From positions 342,913 to 406,912 of the forward strand of contig PHBU01000002.1 of assembly GCA_002840685.1 (NCBI GenBank): 64,000 bases of DNA, given 5' to 3'. Position numbers and translations under genes: made by a program. Shown piece by piece: positions 16,920-25,427 of the stretch. The stretch's first letter is position 1, and each line of letters starts with the position of its first letter. The notes beneath the pieces are model-generated. The model searched no databases. It had not been told where the DNA came from and worked only from the letters and a program-made list of their open reading frames with translations. This DNA is from Chloroflexi bacterium HGW-Chloroflexi-6 (GTDB lineage Bacteria > Chloroflexota > Anaerolineae > Anaerolineales > Villigracilaceae).

Positions 16920-18560
16920 CTAGACTTTTGTCATCGTCACGAAGACCAGTGGGCGGCGTTTGGTTTCGTTGAAGATAAATGAACGTACCACATCGACGAT
17001 ATCTTTTTCGACATTGAATCCGCCGCCGTGGATAACATCGGCTACGCGTTTGCTGACAGCAGGGATGAGAGTCTCGGCTTCTTCAGCAGAGACAAACCCG
17101 CGTGTCACGATTTCAGGGTCTTCCAGCAAACGGTTTGAATACTTGTCAATTCCCAGGTTGATCAGCAAAATGCCTGCGCGAGCCAGTTGCTCGCGTTCTT
17201 TGAGCAGGCTGCGATCCATTTCGCCAACTGCGCCACCTTCAACGAAGACATAGCCGCCGGGGATGCGCTCCCCTAAACTGACTACACCAGCTTCCATCTC
17301 GATCACCTGGCCGTTTTCGGCCACGAAAATCCGCTCTTCAGGAATGCCAATTTGCCTTGCAAGAGAGGCATGCCGCTTGAGTTGACGCAGTTCGCCGTGA
17401 ATGGGCATGAAGTATTTGGGTCTAACCAGGCTGAGCATCAGTTTTTGCTCTTCCTGGCTGGCATGACCTGAAACATGGACAGGCGCAATTGAATCGTAGA
17501 TCACGTTTGCGCCAACACGCAGCATGCGGTTGATGGTTTTACTGACTGCTTCTTCGTTGCCAGGGATGGGATGCGAAGACAGGACGACCGTATCGTTGGC
17601 TTTCAGGTCAAACTGGCGGTTGGTGCCCGCCGAGAGACGCCCGATGATGGAAGACGGCTCACCCTGTGAGCCGGTACACATCAAGACAACCTGGGCGTCA
17701 GGCAAATTAAGCGCAGCTTCAACGGTCACGAGAGTTTCGTCGGGCACTTTCAGGTAACCCAATTTGCGTGCCATTTTGGCGTTGTCCACCATGCTGGTGC
17801 CAACAAAGGCCAGCTTTCGCTTGTTGCGCACGGAGGCATCGGCAACCTGCTGCATACGTGAGATGAGTGAAGCAAAGGTGGCGATGATCACCCGCCCCTT
17901 TGCGTTTCGAATGGCATCATCCAGGGCAGGTTCAATCACTCGCTCAGACGGAGTCCAGCCCGGGCGTTCGGCGTTGGTTGAGTCGGACAGAAGCAGGTCA
18001 ACACCGCGTGTGGACAGTTCTGCCAGTTTGGCAAAGTCAGTCGGCCAATTGTCCACCGGGGTGTGATCGAATTTATAATCGCCGGTATGGACGACCAGCC
18101 CGGCTTTGGTGCCGATCGCCAGCCCAACCGCATCGGGAATGGAGTGGCTGACGTGGAAAAAATCAACCTTGAACGGTCCGATCTGGACAGTTTCTCCGGC
18201 CTGCACCTGGCGCAGTTCGGCTTTTCCGGCCAAACCGTTGCGCGCCAGCTTGACTTCGACTAAACCCAGGGTAAGCGGGGTGCCGAAAATCGGTGCGGGG
18301 ATTTCACGCAAGACGTGGTGAATGGCCCCGATATGGTCTTCATGACCGTGGGTGATGATAATGCCAACGATTTTGTGGCTTTTGTCGTGCAGATACTCAA
18401 AATCAGGGATGATGTAATCAACCCCCAGCATGTCGTTATCCGGAAACATTAAACCGGCATCCACCAGCAAAATCTGGTCGTTGATTTCGTAGGCCATCAT
18501 ATTCTTGCCTACTTCCCCCAGGCCCCCCAGGGGAATAATTCTTAATTTGTTGTTTTGCAT
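16920..18560 (-). CDS. rnj: Ribonuclease J
   Basis: RNase J is a metallo-beta-lactamase/beta-CASP nuclease that processes and degrades RNA by 5'-exo and endo cleavage. The zinc motif THGHEDHIGA is at 70-79 (His71, His73, Asp75, His76). The beta-CASP part contains STNAERPGWTPSE and the SGHASQEEQK loop, and the C-terminal domain ends in KRRPLVFVTMTKV. The 546-residue length is typical. It is monocistronic, with terminators on both sides. Confidence 0.96.
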   Translation of the reverse strand: MQNNKLRIIPLGGLGEVGKNMMAYEINDQILLVDAGLMFPDNDMLGVDYIIPDFEYLHDKSHKIVGIIITHGHEDHIGAIHHVLREIPAPIFGTPLTLGLVEVKLARNGLAGKAELRQVQAGETVQIGPFKVDFFHVSHSIPDAVGLAIGTKAGLVVHTGDYKFDHTPVDNWPTDFAKLAELSTRGVDLLLSDSTNAERPGWTPSERVIEPALDDAIRNAKGRVIIATFASLISRMQQVADASVRNKRKLAFVGTSMVDNAKMARKLGYLKVPDETLVTVEAALNLPDAQVVLMCTGSQGEPSSIIGRLSAGTNRQFDLKANDTVVLSSHPIPGNEEAVSKTINRMLRVGANVIYDSIAPVHVSGHASQEEQKLMLSLVRPKYFMPIHGELRQLKRHASLARQIGIPEERIFVAENGQVIEMEAGVVSLGERIPGGYVFVEGGAVGEMDRSLLKEREQLARAGILLINLGIDKYSNRLLEDPEIVTRGFVSAEEAETLIPAVSKRVADVIHGGGFNVEKDIVDVVRSFIFNETKRRPLVFVTMTKV

Positions 18561-18649
18561 AAAAATGCGATTACCTTTCGTATTGTGTTGAGATGAGATA
18601 TTAATTATCCGCTTATGCGGTTAGTTTTGAGGTTGAATAAATAAAAAAA

Positions 18650-18673
18650 TCCCTCGCCTGTGTTGCCGAGGGA
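18650..18673 (-). terminator. Terminator of the diguanylate cyclase gene
   Basis: TCCCTCG and CGAGGGA form a 7-bp stem around a 10-nt loop. On the minus strand it is followed by a run of seven Ts, ending the transcript of the gene at 18768-22070 before the rnj promoter region. Confidence 0.7.
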
Positions 18674-18767
18674 CGCTTTATTACAAGATTCGCTTCGCAA
18701 CATTGCCTAAAAACGGCAGATTTACATGTGCTATGTCAGTATAGCAAGGGATGAGGTATTTGTCAAA

Positions 18768-21700
18768 TCATTGCCTGGCCACTTTGACACAATTTCGCCC
18801 GTATTGCTTGGCCAGATACAGGGCATTGTCGGCCGCGGTCAGGATGGCATGTTCATTTTGACCGTGAGTATATAAGGCTGCGACCCCAATCGATGTAGTT
18901 GCCTGGATCACGCTTTCCCCAATTATCAGTTTGTATTGTGAAAATTCCTGCCTCAGGTTTTCTGCATAACCCTGGGCTTGATCCACTGAGGCATTGGGCA
19001 GCACAACGGCAAATTCCTCTCCGCCGTAGCGACAGGGGATCGTATCAATGGCCTGTTCTTCGAGCAACAGCTTGCCCAGATATTGCAATATTAAGTCGCC
19101 AGCTTGATGCCCGTAAGCGTCGTTGACGGCCTTGAAATGATCGATGTCAATCATGATCAGGCTTAGCGGTAAATTTCCTTTGCGACATTTTTCAATGGTG
19201 CTTGGCAGGATCTCTCCGAGATGACGGCGATTGAACAAGCCCGTCAGAGCGTCGCGAATGGCTTGATCGCGTAATTTGATTTGCAGCGCTTCGATTTCGG
19301 TCAGTTGTAATTTTAATTTCTTGTTCGCGCGCCACAGTTTTGCCTGTGCACGTTTGCGTTCTTCCAACTCGTGCAGGCTTTTTGTATAAAGACTGGTGTT
19401 TTCAATGGAAATTGCTACTTGCAAACTAAAAGCTCTTAACCTTTCTGCTTGTTGATTGTTGAAAAAGCCCGGGGTTGCGCTGTCGATATTGATAAACCCG
19501 ACCACTTTATCTTTTACGACAATGGGTGCGCCAATGTATGAACGGATCCAGCGCGATATGGGGATTTCTTTCCAGCCTGGATATGCCCTGGTGTCTGGAA
19601 TGCAAACAGGCTGTTTGCTTTGGTACATTTCCTTTAAATTCTTAACGCTATTGATAGAAAATTTTAGATTGAGAATATCTTCATTTGATGTGCCGAATTT
19701 GTTATAGCCTTTGGCGCGTACGAAACGAACTTTTCCTCGTTCTATTAAACTGATACTAGCCGAATCGGTTTCAACCGCCGCATCCAGGTTTTCCAGAATT
19801 CGATCGAGAACTTCTTCAAAATTCAAGGTGGATGTTATTGCCGCTGCTGTGTCATACAGGGCTTCGGCAAAGATGCGCTGTTCTCTTTCCGATTGTTGCG
19901 CCCTGTGGCGCTCTGTAATGTCTTCGCCAACGCTGGCTGAGCCGATCACGTTGCCATTGGCATCGCGAAGTAAGATATTGCTCCAGGCCACCAGCAGCGC
20001 TTTATTTTCGCGAGTGATGATTTCATTTTCGTGGCGCGAGACCAGCACTCCTTGTTGTATTGCGCGGGCGTATTCCTGACTTCGTGAAGTTGTTTCTTTA
20101 GACAGGAAGAATCTAAACCAATTTTGGCCGATGACTTCTTTTTGAGACCAGTTGGTGGCATCCAGCAACGATTCGTTGCAAAACGTGATTTTTCCTTCTG
20201 TATCCAGCATGACTGCAAACAGGTAGACCTTTTCGAGTATCTCTCGAAAACGCCTTTCGGTTTCCCGGAGTGCGCTTTCCGTTTGTTTTTTTTGTGTGAT
20301 ATCTGAGATGAAATTGACAATTGATTGGATTTCGCCGTTATCATCATAAATCGGGACAGATGAAAGGGCTCCCCAAAAAAAACCACCATCCGTTTTGTTG
20401 TAACGTAATTCGAGCTTGTAGTGGTCAACTTCCTGCGCAATAAGGGATTCAAATAAGTGGCGGCTGTAGGGAACATCATTCTTAAAGATAAAATCAGAAA
20501 GATTTTTGCCGATCAATTTTTCAGGCTCGTAGCCCAGCATATCTGCCCAGCGTTTATTTGAAAAAGTGATACTTCCGCTTGGGTCGAGCAGGTGAATGCC
20601 CGCATCGGCATTCTCGAAGATGTTTTTTAATTGAGCGCGGCTTTGTTTCAGTTCATCCAGCGTTTGCCTGCGTTCACTAATATCGATCAGGGTGATGAGC
20701 AGGGCATTTTCGCCATTGTAGACAATTTTCCGTGCCGAAGCAGCTATCCACAGAGGTTCCTTATTGGCAGTTTGCATCGACATTTCGATGTTATCGGCGT
20801 AGCCCGTTTTTTCGAGCGTTTCAGCCAGGAGTTTGCGTCCGTTTATGTCTCGATAAAAATTCTGTGCGTAAAGATCCTTGCGTTGCGATGGGTCAACGTT
20901 GAAAAGTTTCAACCCTGCCGGGTTAATATACAAGATACGACCCTCTTTAATTGTTGTGACCGCGATCGTAAATGGCGCATTTTCAAAAACGATTCGTAAA
21001 TTTTCTTCGCTCTGGCGCATGGCTGCCTCAGAGCGAATGCGACCGCTGATGTCATGGAAAGTGAGCATTTTCCCGCGCACCTGACCTTGCCGGTCAAATA
21101 TGGGCTTTGACATGATTTCCAGTGTTAGGTCAGCCGGTTGAGGAATATAAATGTCCTGAAAAGGCATGTCGGCGCTGGATAGGTTTTGTCTAACTTCGGG
21201 TAGGTGCGACAGAACATCATCCAGGGGGTCGCCAACGATTTTTTTCTGCGGGTCGATTTTGAGAAGGTAACGCGCTGGTAGGTTGATGTCTACAATGCGA
21301 TTGTTGCTGTCAAGCACAATGATGCCGTCCAGCAGGTTCTCCAGGATCATGTCACGCGCAATTGGCACCAGGTCGAAGAGTTTGTGGCGTAAGATGCCCC
21401 AGCCAATGATCAGCCCGCTGATCGTGTAAGAGATTGGATCCAAAGACATCTGCCATGCAGAATCGATTCTGGGTATATATGGCAAGAAAAAAATATCGCT
21501 TAGCCAGACTGCAATGGTGCCCGCCAGTAGATAGGTTGCCTGCATGCGGTAGGTGGCCGGGTAACGCAAGATTGCCAAAACCAGCAATAATGTGCCAGCG
21601 AAGCGCGTCAGGTAGTAGTAGGCTGTATAAATTGGGTAAAGATTGCCCTGGGGCAAAACTATGCGGCCTGTTTCGGGCTCGAGTACGGCGGCCAGCCAAA

Positions 21701-22070
21701 AGGCGTGGTGTAATTCATTGCTAAAGGCCAGGAAAATGCTGAAGAGCGGCAGAATCCATAGGATGAGTATTCTGCGCTCGGTGAGCAAGTAATCCTGACG
21801 GGTATATTCGAAAATGAAGATCAGGAACAGAGTCGCTGCGCAAACCTGACCGATGATTTCAAGTTTGGCTAAAAAAGAAAACTGCGCCAGGTTTGGCGCC
21901 AGGCTTTTTAGCCCGGATGCAGCATTCCAGGCTGTTACGGACAGTAACAGTAAAGCGAGTGGAATGGCCCCCGGTGTTTGCCTGCGACGCCAGACAATCG
22001 CTGCCGAAGCCGACGACAAGGCTGCAGCGATGATTTGAATGGCGAACAGGGATGCGCTCAACAAATTCAT
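18768..22070 (-). CDS. Membrane sensor diguanylate cyclase (7TM-PAS-GAF-GGDEF)
   Basis: This 1100-residue signalling protein begins with a seven-helix membrane sensor of the histidine-kinase 7TM type (~1-225). It continues with four PAS domains (roughly 235-345, 350-465, 470-595, 600-720), a GAF domain (~735-885), a short coiled coil and a GGDEF domain (~930-1100). The active site reads GGEEF at 1016-1020, so it should make cyclic di-GMP. The usual RxxD inhibitory site just before it is not recognisable. The protein could integrate redox or small-molecule signals at several PAS/GAF sites. It counterbalances the HD-GYP protein at the left edge. Confidence 0.93.
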   Translation of the reverse strand: MNLLSASLFAIQIIAAALSSASAAIVWRRRQTPGAIPLALLLLSVTAWNAASGLKSLAPNLAQFSFLAKLEIIGQVCAATLFLIFIFEYTRQDYLLTERRILILWILPLFSIFLAFSNELHHAFWLAAVLEPETGRIVLPQGNLYPIYTAYYYLTRFAGTLLLVLAILRYPATYRMQATYLLAGTIAVWLSDIFFLPYIPRIDSAWQMSLDPISYTISGLIIGWGILRHKLFDLVPIARDMILENLLDGIIVLDSNNRIVDINLPARYLLKIDPQKKIVGDPLDDVLSHLPEVRQNLSSADMPFQDIYIPQPADLTLEIMSKPIFDRQGQVRGKMLTFHDISGRIRSEAAMRQSEENLRIVFENAPFTIAVTTIKEGRILYINPAGLKLFNVDPSQRKDLYAQNFYRDINGRKLLAETLEKTGYADNIEMSMQTANKEPLWIAASARKIVYNGENALLITLIDISERRQTLDELKQSRAQLKNIFENADAGIHLLDPSGSITFSNKRWADMLGYEPEKLIGKNLSDFIFKNDVPYSRHLFESLIAQEVDHYKLELRYNKTDGGFFWGALSSVPIYDDNGEIQSIVNFISDITQKKQTESALRETERRFREILEKVYLFAVMLDTEGKITFCNESLLDATNWSQKEVIGQNWFRFFLSKETTSRSQEYARAIQQGVLVSRHENEIITRENKALLVAWSNILLRDANGNVIGSASVGEDITERHRAQQSEREQRIFAEALYDTAAAITSTLNFEEVLDRILENLDAAVETDSASISLIERGKVRFVRAKGYNKFGTSNEDILNLKFSINSVKNLKEMYQSKQPVCIPDTRAYPGWKEIPISRWIRSYIGAPIVVKDKVVGFINIDSATPGFFNNQQAERLRAFSLQVAISIENTSLYTKSLHELEERKRAQAKLWRANKKLKLQLTEIEALQIKLRDQAIRDALTGLFNRRHLGEILPSTIEKCRKGNLPLSLIMIDIDHFKAVNDAYGHQAGDLILQYLGKLLLEEQAIDTIPCRYGGEEFAVVLPNASVDQAQGYAENLRQEFSQYKLIIGESVIQATTSIGVAALYTHGQNEHAILTAADNALYLAKQYGRNCVKVARQ

Positions 22071-22408
22071 GCAGGTGGAATATTGGTGATGTACTTTGAT
22101 TTTGCCAATATAGTAAGGGCGGCTGAGTTTTTTTGCAAATTAAAGTGTTTGTTTACCCCGATATGATACCTTGATTTTGGAAAAATTTATTATCAAGTAT
22201 GTTATCCTAACAAAATATTCATATATCGCGAAATTTAAAATACCTTTTGGGTATTTTTGCTGTGCAAGTATATTTTTCTTTTACAAAGAGATGTTGCTGG
22301 AAATTAAAGTTATAATCAACGTGGAAATCAATACATTGGCATAATATTTTATGCCTGCCGCAGTTTTTAGCGTAATTATGGATCATCATTGTTTTCGTGG
22401 AGGCATCA
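22071..22408. other. AT-rich intergenic region, no gene seen
   Basis: This gap separates the divergent cyclase and EEP genes. It holds A/T-rich DNA, a weak inverted repeat near 22237-22257 (ATACC...GGGTAT), and GTTATAATC near 22309-22317, which could be a -10 for the EEP gene. No coding potential of note was seen. Confidence 0.5.
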
Positions 22409-23422
22409 TTGAATCAGCCTGCTCATATACGTGCATTAGCACAAGATGTTGTACGTTTGCGACGTCGTATAGCTGCCTCGGGTATTCCAAAAAAAGTAGT
22501 GGACTCAAACTTGATTATTGGTACCTGGAATATTCGAATGTTTGGCAATATATTCTCTCAGTGGACCGAAAATGCGGATAATCCGAAGCGTAATCTTCGC
22601 TCCATGGTATATATTTCTGAAATTGTCCGCTGTTTTGATGTGATAGCCGTCCAGGAGGTTAAGAGGGATATTTCTGGTTTAAAAATGCTTGTCGATCGGT
22701 TTTTGGGTTCAACGAATTGGGGACTTGTTGTTAGCGATGTTTCTTCTGGTTCAAAGGGAAATTCGGAACGACTGGCATTTATTTTTGACAGGAGAAGAGT
22801 TCGTCCTTCAGGTTTGGCAGGGGAGATTGTCTTGCCGCCCACATCTGACGGGAACCCGGCTCAACAATTTGATCGCACTCCATATATTGTGGGTTTCCAA
22901 GCGGGTAAAGAAGAGTTTGCATTACTAACCGCTCACATTCGTTACGGAAAAAACCCTTTAGATAGGATTTCGGAAATCCAGGCGTTGGCTGCGCATATTT
23001 CAACAGAAATTCGTAAGAGGGCCGCGGTTGGCACGAATGAAAGTAATTTAATTGTTTTGGGTGATTTTAATATTGACGATCGAGGGGATAACCCGCTTTT
23101 CCAAGCTTTTGTTTCCACCGGGTTGGTAGTGCCTCATCAATTGCTTAATTTGAAAACAACTTATAATACGAAACCGAAGTACTATGATCAGGTTGCCTGG
23201 TTTATGGATGGCCTCAGCGTATCTTTTACGGAAAGAGCCGGTGTTATCGATTTTGCCGGGGCAGTTTTTAAAGAAATGCCCCTTGAACAAATGTCATATC
23301 GTGTCTCAGATCATTTTCCTGTCTGGGTGGAGTTTTTGCTTGACGATAGCAACGAGAAAATGGCTAAAGTTCTAGGGCTTGATCCTGGAATGCCCAATAT
23401 ATTTGAATCTATTCCAGATTAA
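22409..23422 (+). CDS. Endonuclease/exonuclease/phosphatase (EEP) family protein
   Basis: The protein (337 aa) has the EEP fold motifs: GTWNIRMFG (Asn metal ligand), IAVQEVKRD (catalytic Glu), TAHIRYG, LGDFNIDDRG and the C-terminal SDHFPVW catalytic histidine. EEP enzymes cleave DNA, RNA or phosphoesters in lipids; which applies is unknown. I start it at TTG 22409 because GGAGG lies 7 nt upstream; the in-frame GTG at 22397 sits on that ribosome site. There is no signal peptide. The base composition is more AT-rich than the flanking housekeeping genes, as for the next few genes. Confidence 0.85.
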   Translation: MNQPAHIRALAQDVVRLRRRIAASGIPKKVVDSNLIIGTWNIRMFGNIFSQWTENADNPKRNLRSMVYISEIVRCFDVIAVQEVKRDISGLKMLVDRFLGSTNWGLVVSDVSSGSKGNSERLAFIFDRRRVRPSGLAGEIVLPPTSDGNPAQQFDRTPYIVGFQAGKEEFALLTAHIRYGKNPLDRISEIQALAAHISTEIRKRAAVGTNESNLIVLGDFNIDDRGDNPLFQAFVSTGLVVPHQLLNLKTTYNTKPKYYDQVAWFMDGLSVSFTERAGVIDFAGAVFKEMPLEQMSYRVSDHFPVWVEFLLDDSNEKMAKVLGLDPGMPNIFESIPD

Positions 23423-23493
23423 AATTACTTGGGGCGGCTTTGGAGTGATTCGTTTATTTTTTCTTAAAACTAATTAAGCGTCTTGGTATTACG

Positions 23494-23529
23494 AAAAGAA
23501 TGGCATGGTTTTCGCCATGCCATTCTTTT
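23494..23529. terminator. Bidirectional terminator between EEP and DUF3597 genes
   Basis: A perfect 15-bp stem (AAAAGAATGGCATGG and its complement) with a 6-nt loop lies between convergent genes and has A/T tails on both sides. Confidence 0.88.
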
Positions 23530-23547
23530 TTTAGTATTGGATAATTG

Positions 23548-24054
23548 TTAGTCCAGAAGCTCGCGGGGGATATTTCCGCCGTTTTCGGCAATCTTCTGAA
23601 GAACATTTTTGTGCAACCAAGTGTTCATTTTTGCTGAGTCGCCCATGAATTCAATCGGGCAACCCAATTCGTTGGCAAGTTCTTTGCGGGCATCAAGGCT
23701 GCTGTCGATATCCAGAAGTTTTAGTAAATCAACGATGGAAACTTTCCAGTTGAGTTTTTCAGAATTGGATGCGGCGAGCTTTTCAAGCTTGCTGACAACA
23801 TCAACGACAGGGACTGCAACGGGTGCTGCGCCCCAGGGCGTGCTTTTATCTTTCATGTATTCAGCGGCCCTATCCGGAACGCCTGCGGATGCAGCTGGTT
23901 TGACTGTCGCGGGTTTGGCTGCTGAAGCAGGTTGGGGTGTTTTTGATACTGTGACAGGTCTGTGAGCAGCTGGTTTGGATGCGACAGGTTTCGCAACTGT
24001 TTCAGCTTTTTTCTTGATGCCAATCTTTTCGAGAATTGTTGAGAAGAAACTCAT
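23548..24054 (-). CDS. DUF3597 domain protein
   Basis: An N-terminal MSFFSTILEKIGIKKK amphipathic segment leads into an Ala/Pro/Lys-rich low-complexity linker (~20-65). A C-terminal DUF3597 domain follows (~80-168), with KLNWKVSIVDLLKLLDIDSS, ARKELANELGC and MNTWLHKNVLQKIAENGG. The family resembles a LysM-adjacent or signalling module in some genomes, but its function is unknown. It probably shares control with the gene upstream at 24134-24604, 79 nt away. Confidence 0.85.
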   Translation of the reverse strand: MSFFSTILEKIGIKKKAETVAKPVASKPAAHRPVTVSKTPQPASAAKPATVKPAASAGVPDRAAEYMKDKSTPWGAAPVAVPVVDVVSKLEKLAASNSEKLNWKVSIVDLLKLLDIDSSLDARKELANELGCPIEFMGDSAKMNTWLHKNVLQKIAENGGNIPRELLD

Positions 24055-24133
24055 ATTAACTCCTTGTGTCTAGGTTGAACAGGTTGAAATTGTCCTTGAC
24101 TTCTAAAATGATTATAGCACTTATTGTCTACGG

Positions 24134-24604
24134 CTATTTATTTATTTCTGGCAGGATGGCTGAGAAAGCCTGGGTCATTTTTTGCAGTTCTCCAGAATAA
24201 CCGCGCAACCGACTGACATCGCCAGTTTTTAAACCCGTGTCGATATCGGTAATAGTTTTACTTGTTTTGGCGCTATTATCAATAATTTGCTGGGTAATGC
24301 GTTCAATTTTTGTTGCCAGTTCTACCAATTTGGGCGGTACAAGGGGAATATTTTTCATAAAGGGCAGAAGCATATCAAGGATATTATTCACTACCCCCGC
24401 ATATTTAACCGTCAGAGTGTGAAGTGTGCTGAAAGTGCCTGTTAGCTGGATGCCCATTTCTTGAATTGAGTCAATGGTTTCTTTCTGTTCATTGATCATC
24501 TTCGTTATATCTTGCAGGGTTCCGGTCAGGTTGTCTGAGAATTTTACATAGGATTTGGAACTTGCTTGGCGCGATGCAACGGGGCGTGGAGTCATTGCTG
24601 TCAT
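24134..24604 (-). CDS. Helical protein of unknown function
   Basis: This 156-residue protein is predicted almost entirely alpha-helical, with heptad-like stretches (DITKMINEQKETIDSIQEMG, IERITQQIIDNSAKTSK). It recalls methyl-accepting or phasin-like helical bundles but has no diagnostic motif. There is no signal peptide; one hydrophobic patch lies near residues 78-92. It is followed on the same strand by DUF3597. I do not recognise the family. Confidence 0.55.
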   Translation of the reverse strand: MTAMTPRPVASRQASSKSYVKFSDNLTGTLQDITKMINEQKETIDSIQEMGIQLTGTFSTLHTLTVKYAGVVNNILDMLLPFMKNIPLVPPKLVELATKIERITQQIIDNSAKTSKTITDIDTGLKTGDVSRLRGYSGELQKMTQAFSAILPEINK

Positions 24605-24917
24605 TTTGTTTTCCTTTCTGCATTTGTATGGTCAAGTAAGATTATATCACTCACTTAATAGTGCATTAACTTCTGCCAGACGCAAAACCTGCGAAATTTC
24701 TACAAACTGAGCCGTGATACTTGTGAAGGCTCTGAATCGCCATTGCTTTAAAAATAATTTTCTGTGCACCCATTATTTTTGATTTGGCATGAGATTCCTT
24801 TGATATTTTGAGCTTGTAATAAGTGTCAAAATTAACCTTTTTGGACTATACTTAAGATGGTTACCAAGGAAATGGCATATCTTGTCCAATCTAAATCAGC
24901 AGATTTAAGGAGAAAAA
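24605..24917. other. Intergenic region with promoter for the DUF4332 gene
   Basis: No gene is seen. GTCAAA (24825-24830) and TATACT (24847-24852), 16 nt apart, form a plausible promoter for the DUF4332 gene. On the other strand a TATAAT-like box near 24640 could serve the helical-protein gene. Confidence 0.5.
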
Positions 24918-25322
24918 ATGACCGCACTCACTATAATCGAAGGTATTGGCCCCGCTAATGCAGAAAAGCTAAAGGGCGCAGGGGTTGGAAGTCTCGATGC
25001 TTTGCTCAAGGCAGGTTCTTCTGCCAAAGGCCGCAAGGAGTTGGCTGCTGCCACGGGTATCGGCGAGAAAACAATTTTGGAGTGGGTCAATCGCGCCGAC
25101 TTGTTCCGAGTAAGTGGTATCGGCGAGGAGTATTCAGACCTTCTTGAACAGGTCGGAGTAGATACTGTCCCTGAACTGGCCCAGCGGAATGCTGAAAATT
25201 TGCACAAAAAGATGGTGGAAGTTAATGAAGCCAAAAAAGTTGTCCGCAAAATTCCCACTCAGGATCAGATTCAGGGTTGGATTGACTCGGCCAAACACCT
25301 TCCCAGGGTTGTTGAATACTAA
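24918..25322 (+). CDS. DUF4332 domain protein (helix-hairpin-helix type)
   Basis: The 134-residue protein contains tandem helix-hairpin-helix motifs: IEGIGPANAEKLKGAGVGSLDAL (~7-29; core EGIGPANAEKL) and VSGIGEEYSDLLEQVGVDTV (~60-79). This GIG pattern is the DUF4332 signature. HhH repeats usually bind nucleic acid without sequence specificity, so DNA binding is a reasonable guess. AAGGAG lies 8 nt before the ATG. A terminator separates it from the HerA-like gene downstream. Confidence 0.88.
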   Translation: MTALTIIEGIGPANAEKLKGAGVGSLDALLKAGSSAKGRKELAAATGIGEKTILEWVNRADLFRVSGIGEEYSDLLEQVGVDTVPELAQRNAENLHKKMVEVNEAKKVVRKIPTQDQIQGWIDSAKHLPRVVEY

Positions 25323-25329
25323 ATTACAG

Positions 25330-25354
25330 AGCCGGGTTTATCCCGGCTTTTTTT
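25330..25354 (+). terminator. Terminator after the DUF4332 gene
   Basis: AGCCGGG and CCCGGCT form a 7-bp stem around a 5-nt loop, followed by seven Ts. Confidence 0.85.
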
Positions 25355-25427
25355 ATGTTTTCAAATATTCGACAATTCCTATTATATAATCGTGATGTGA
25401 GTTTAGTCACTTACAGGAGGAGCTAAG

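Noticed and set aside
22237..22257. ATACC...GGGTAT repeat as a CstR operator or terminator
   Set aside because: The arms are short and A/T-rich with an uneven spacer, and it does not overlap a clear promoter; it was kept only as a weak parallel to the 60.6-kb site.
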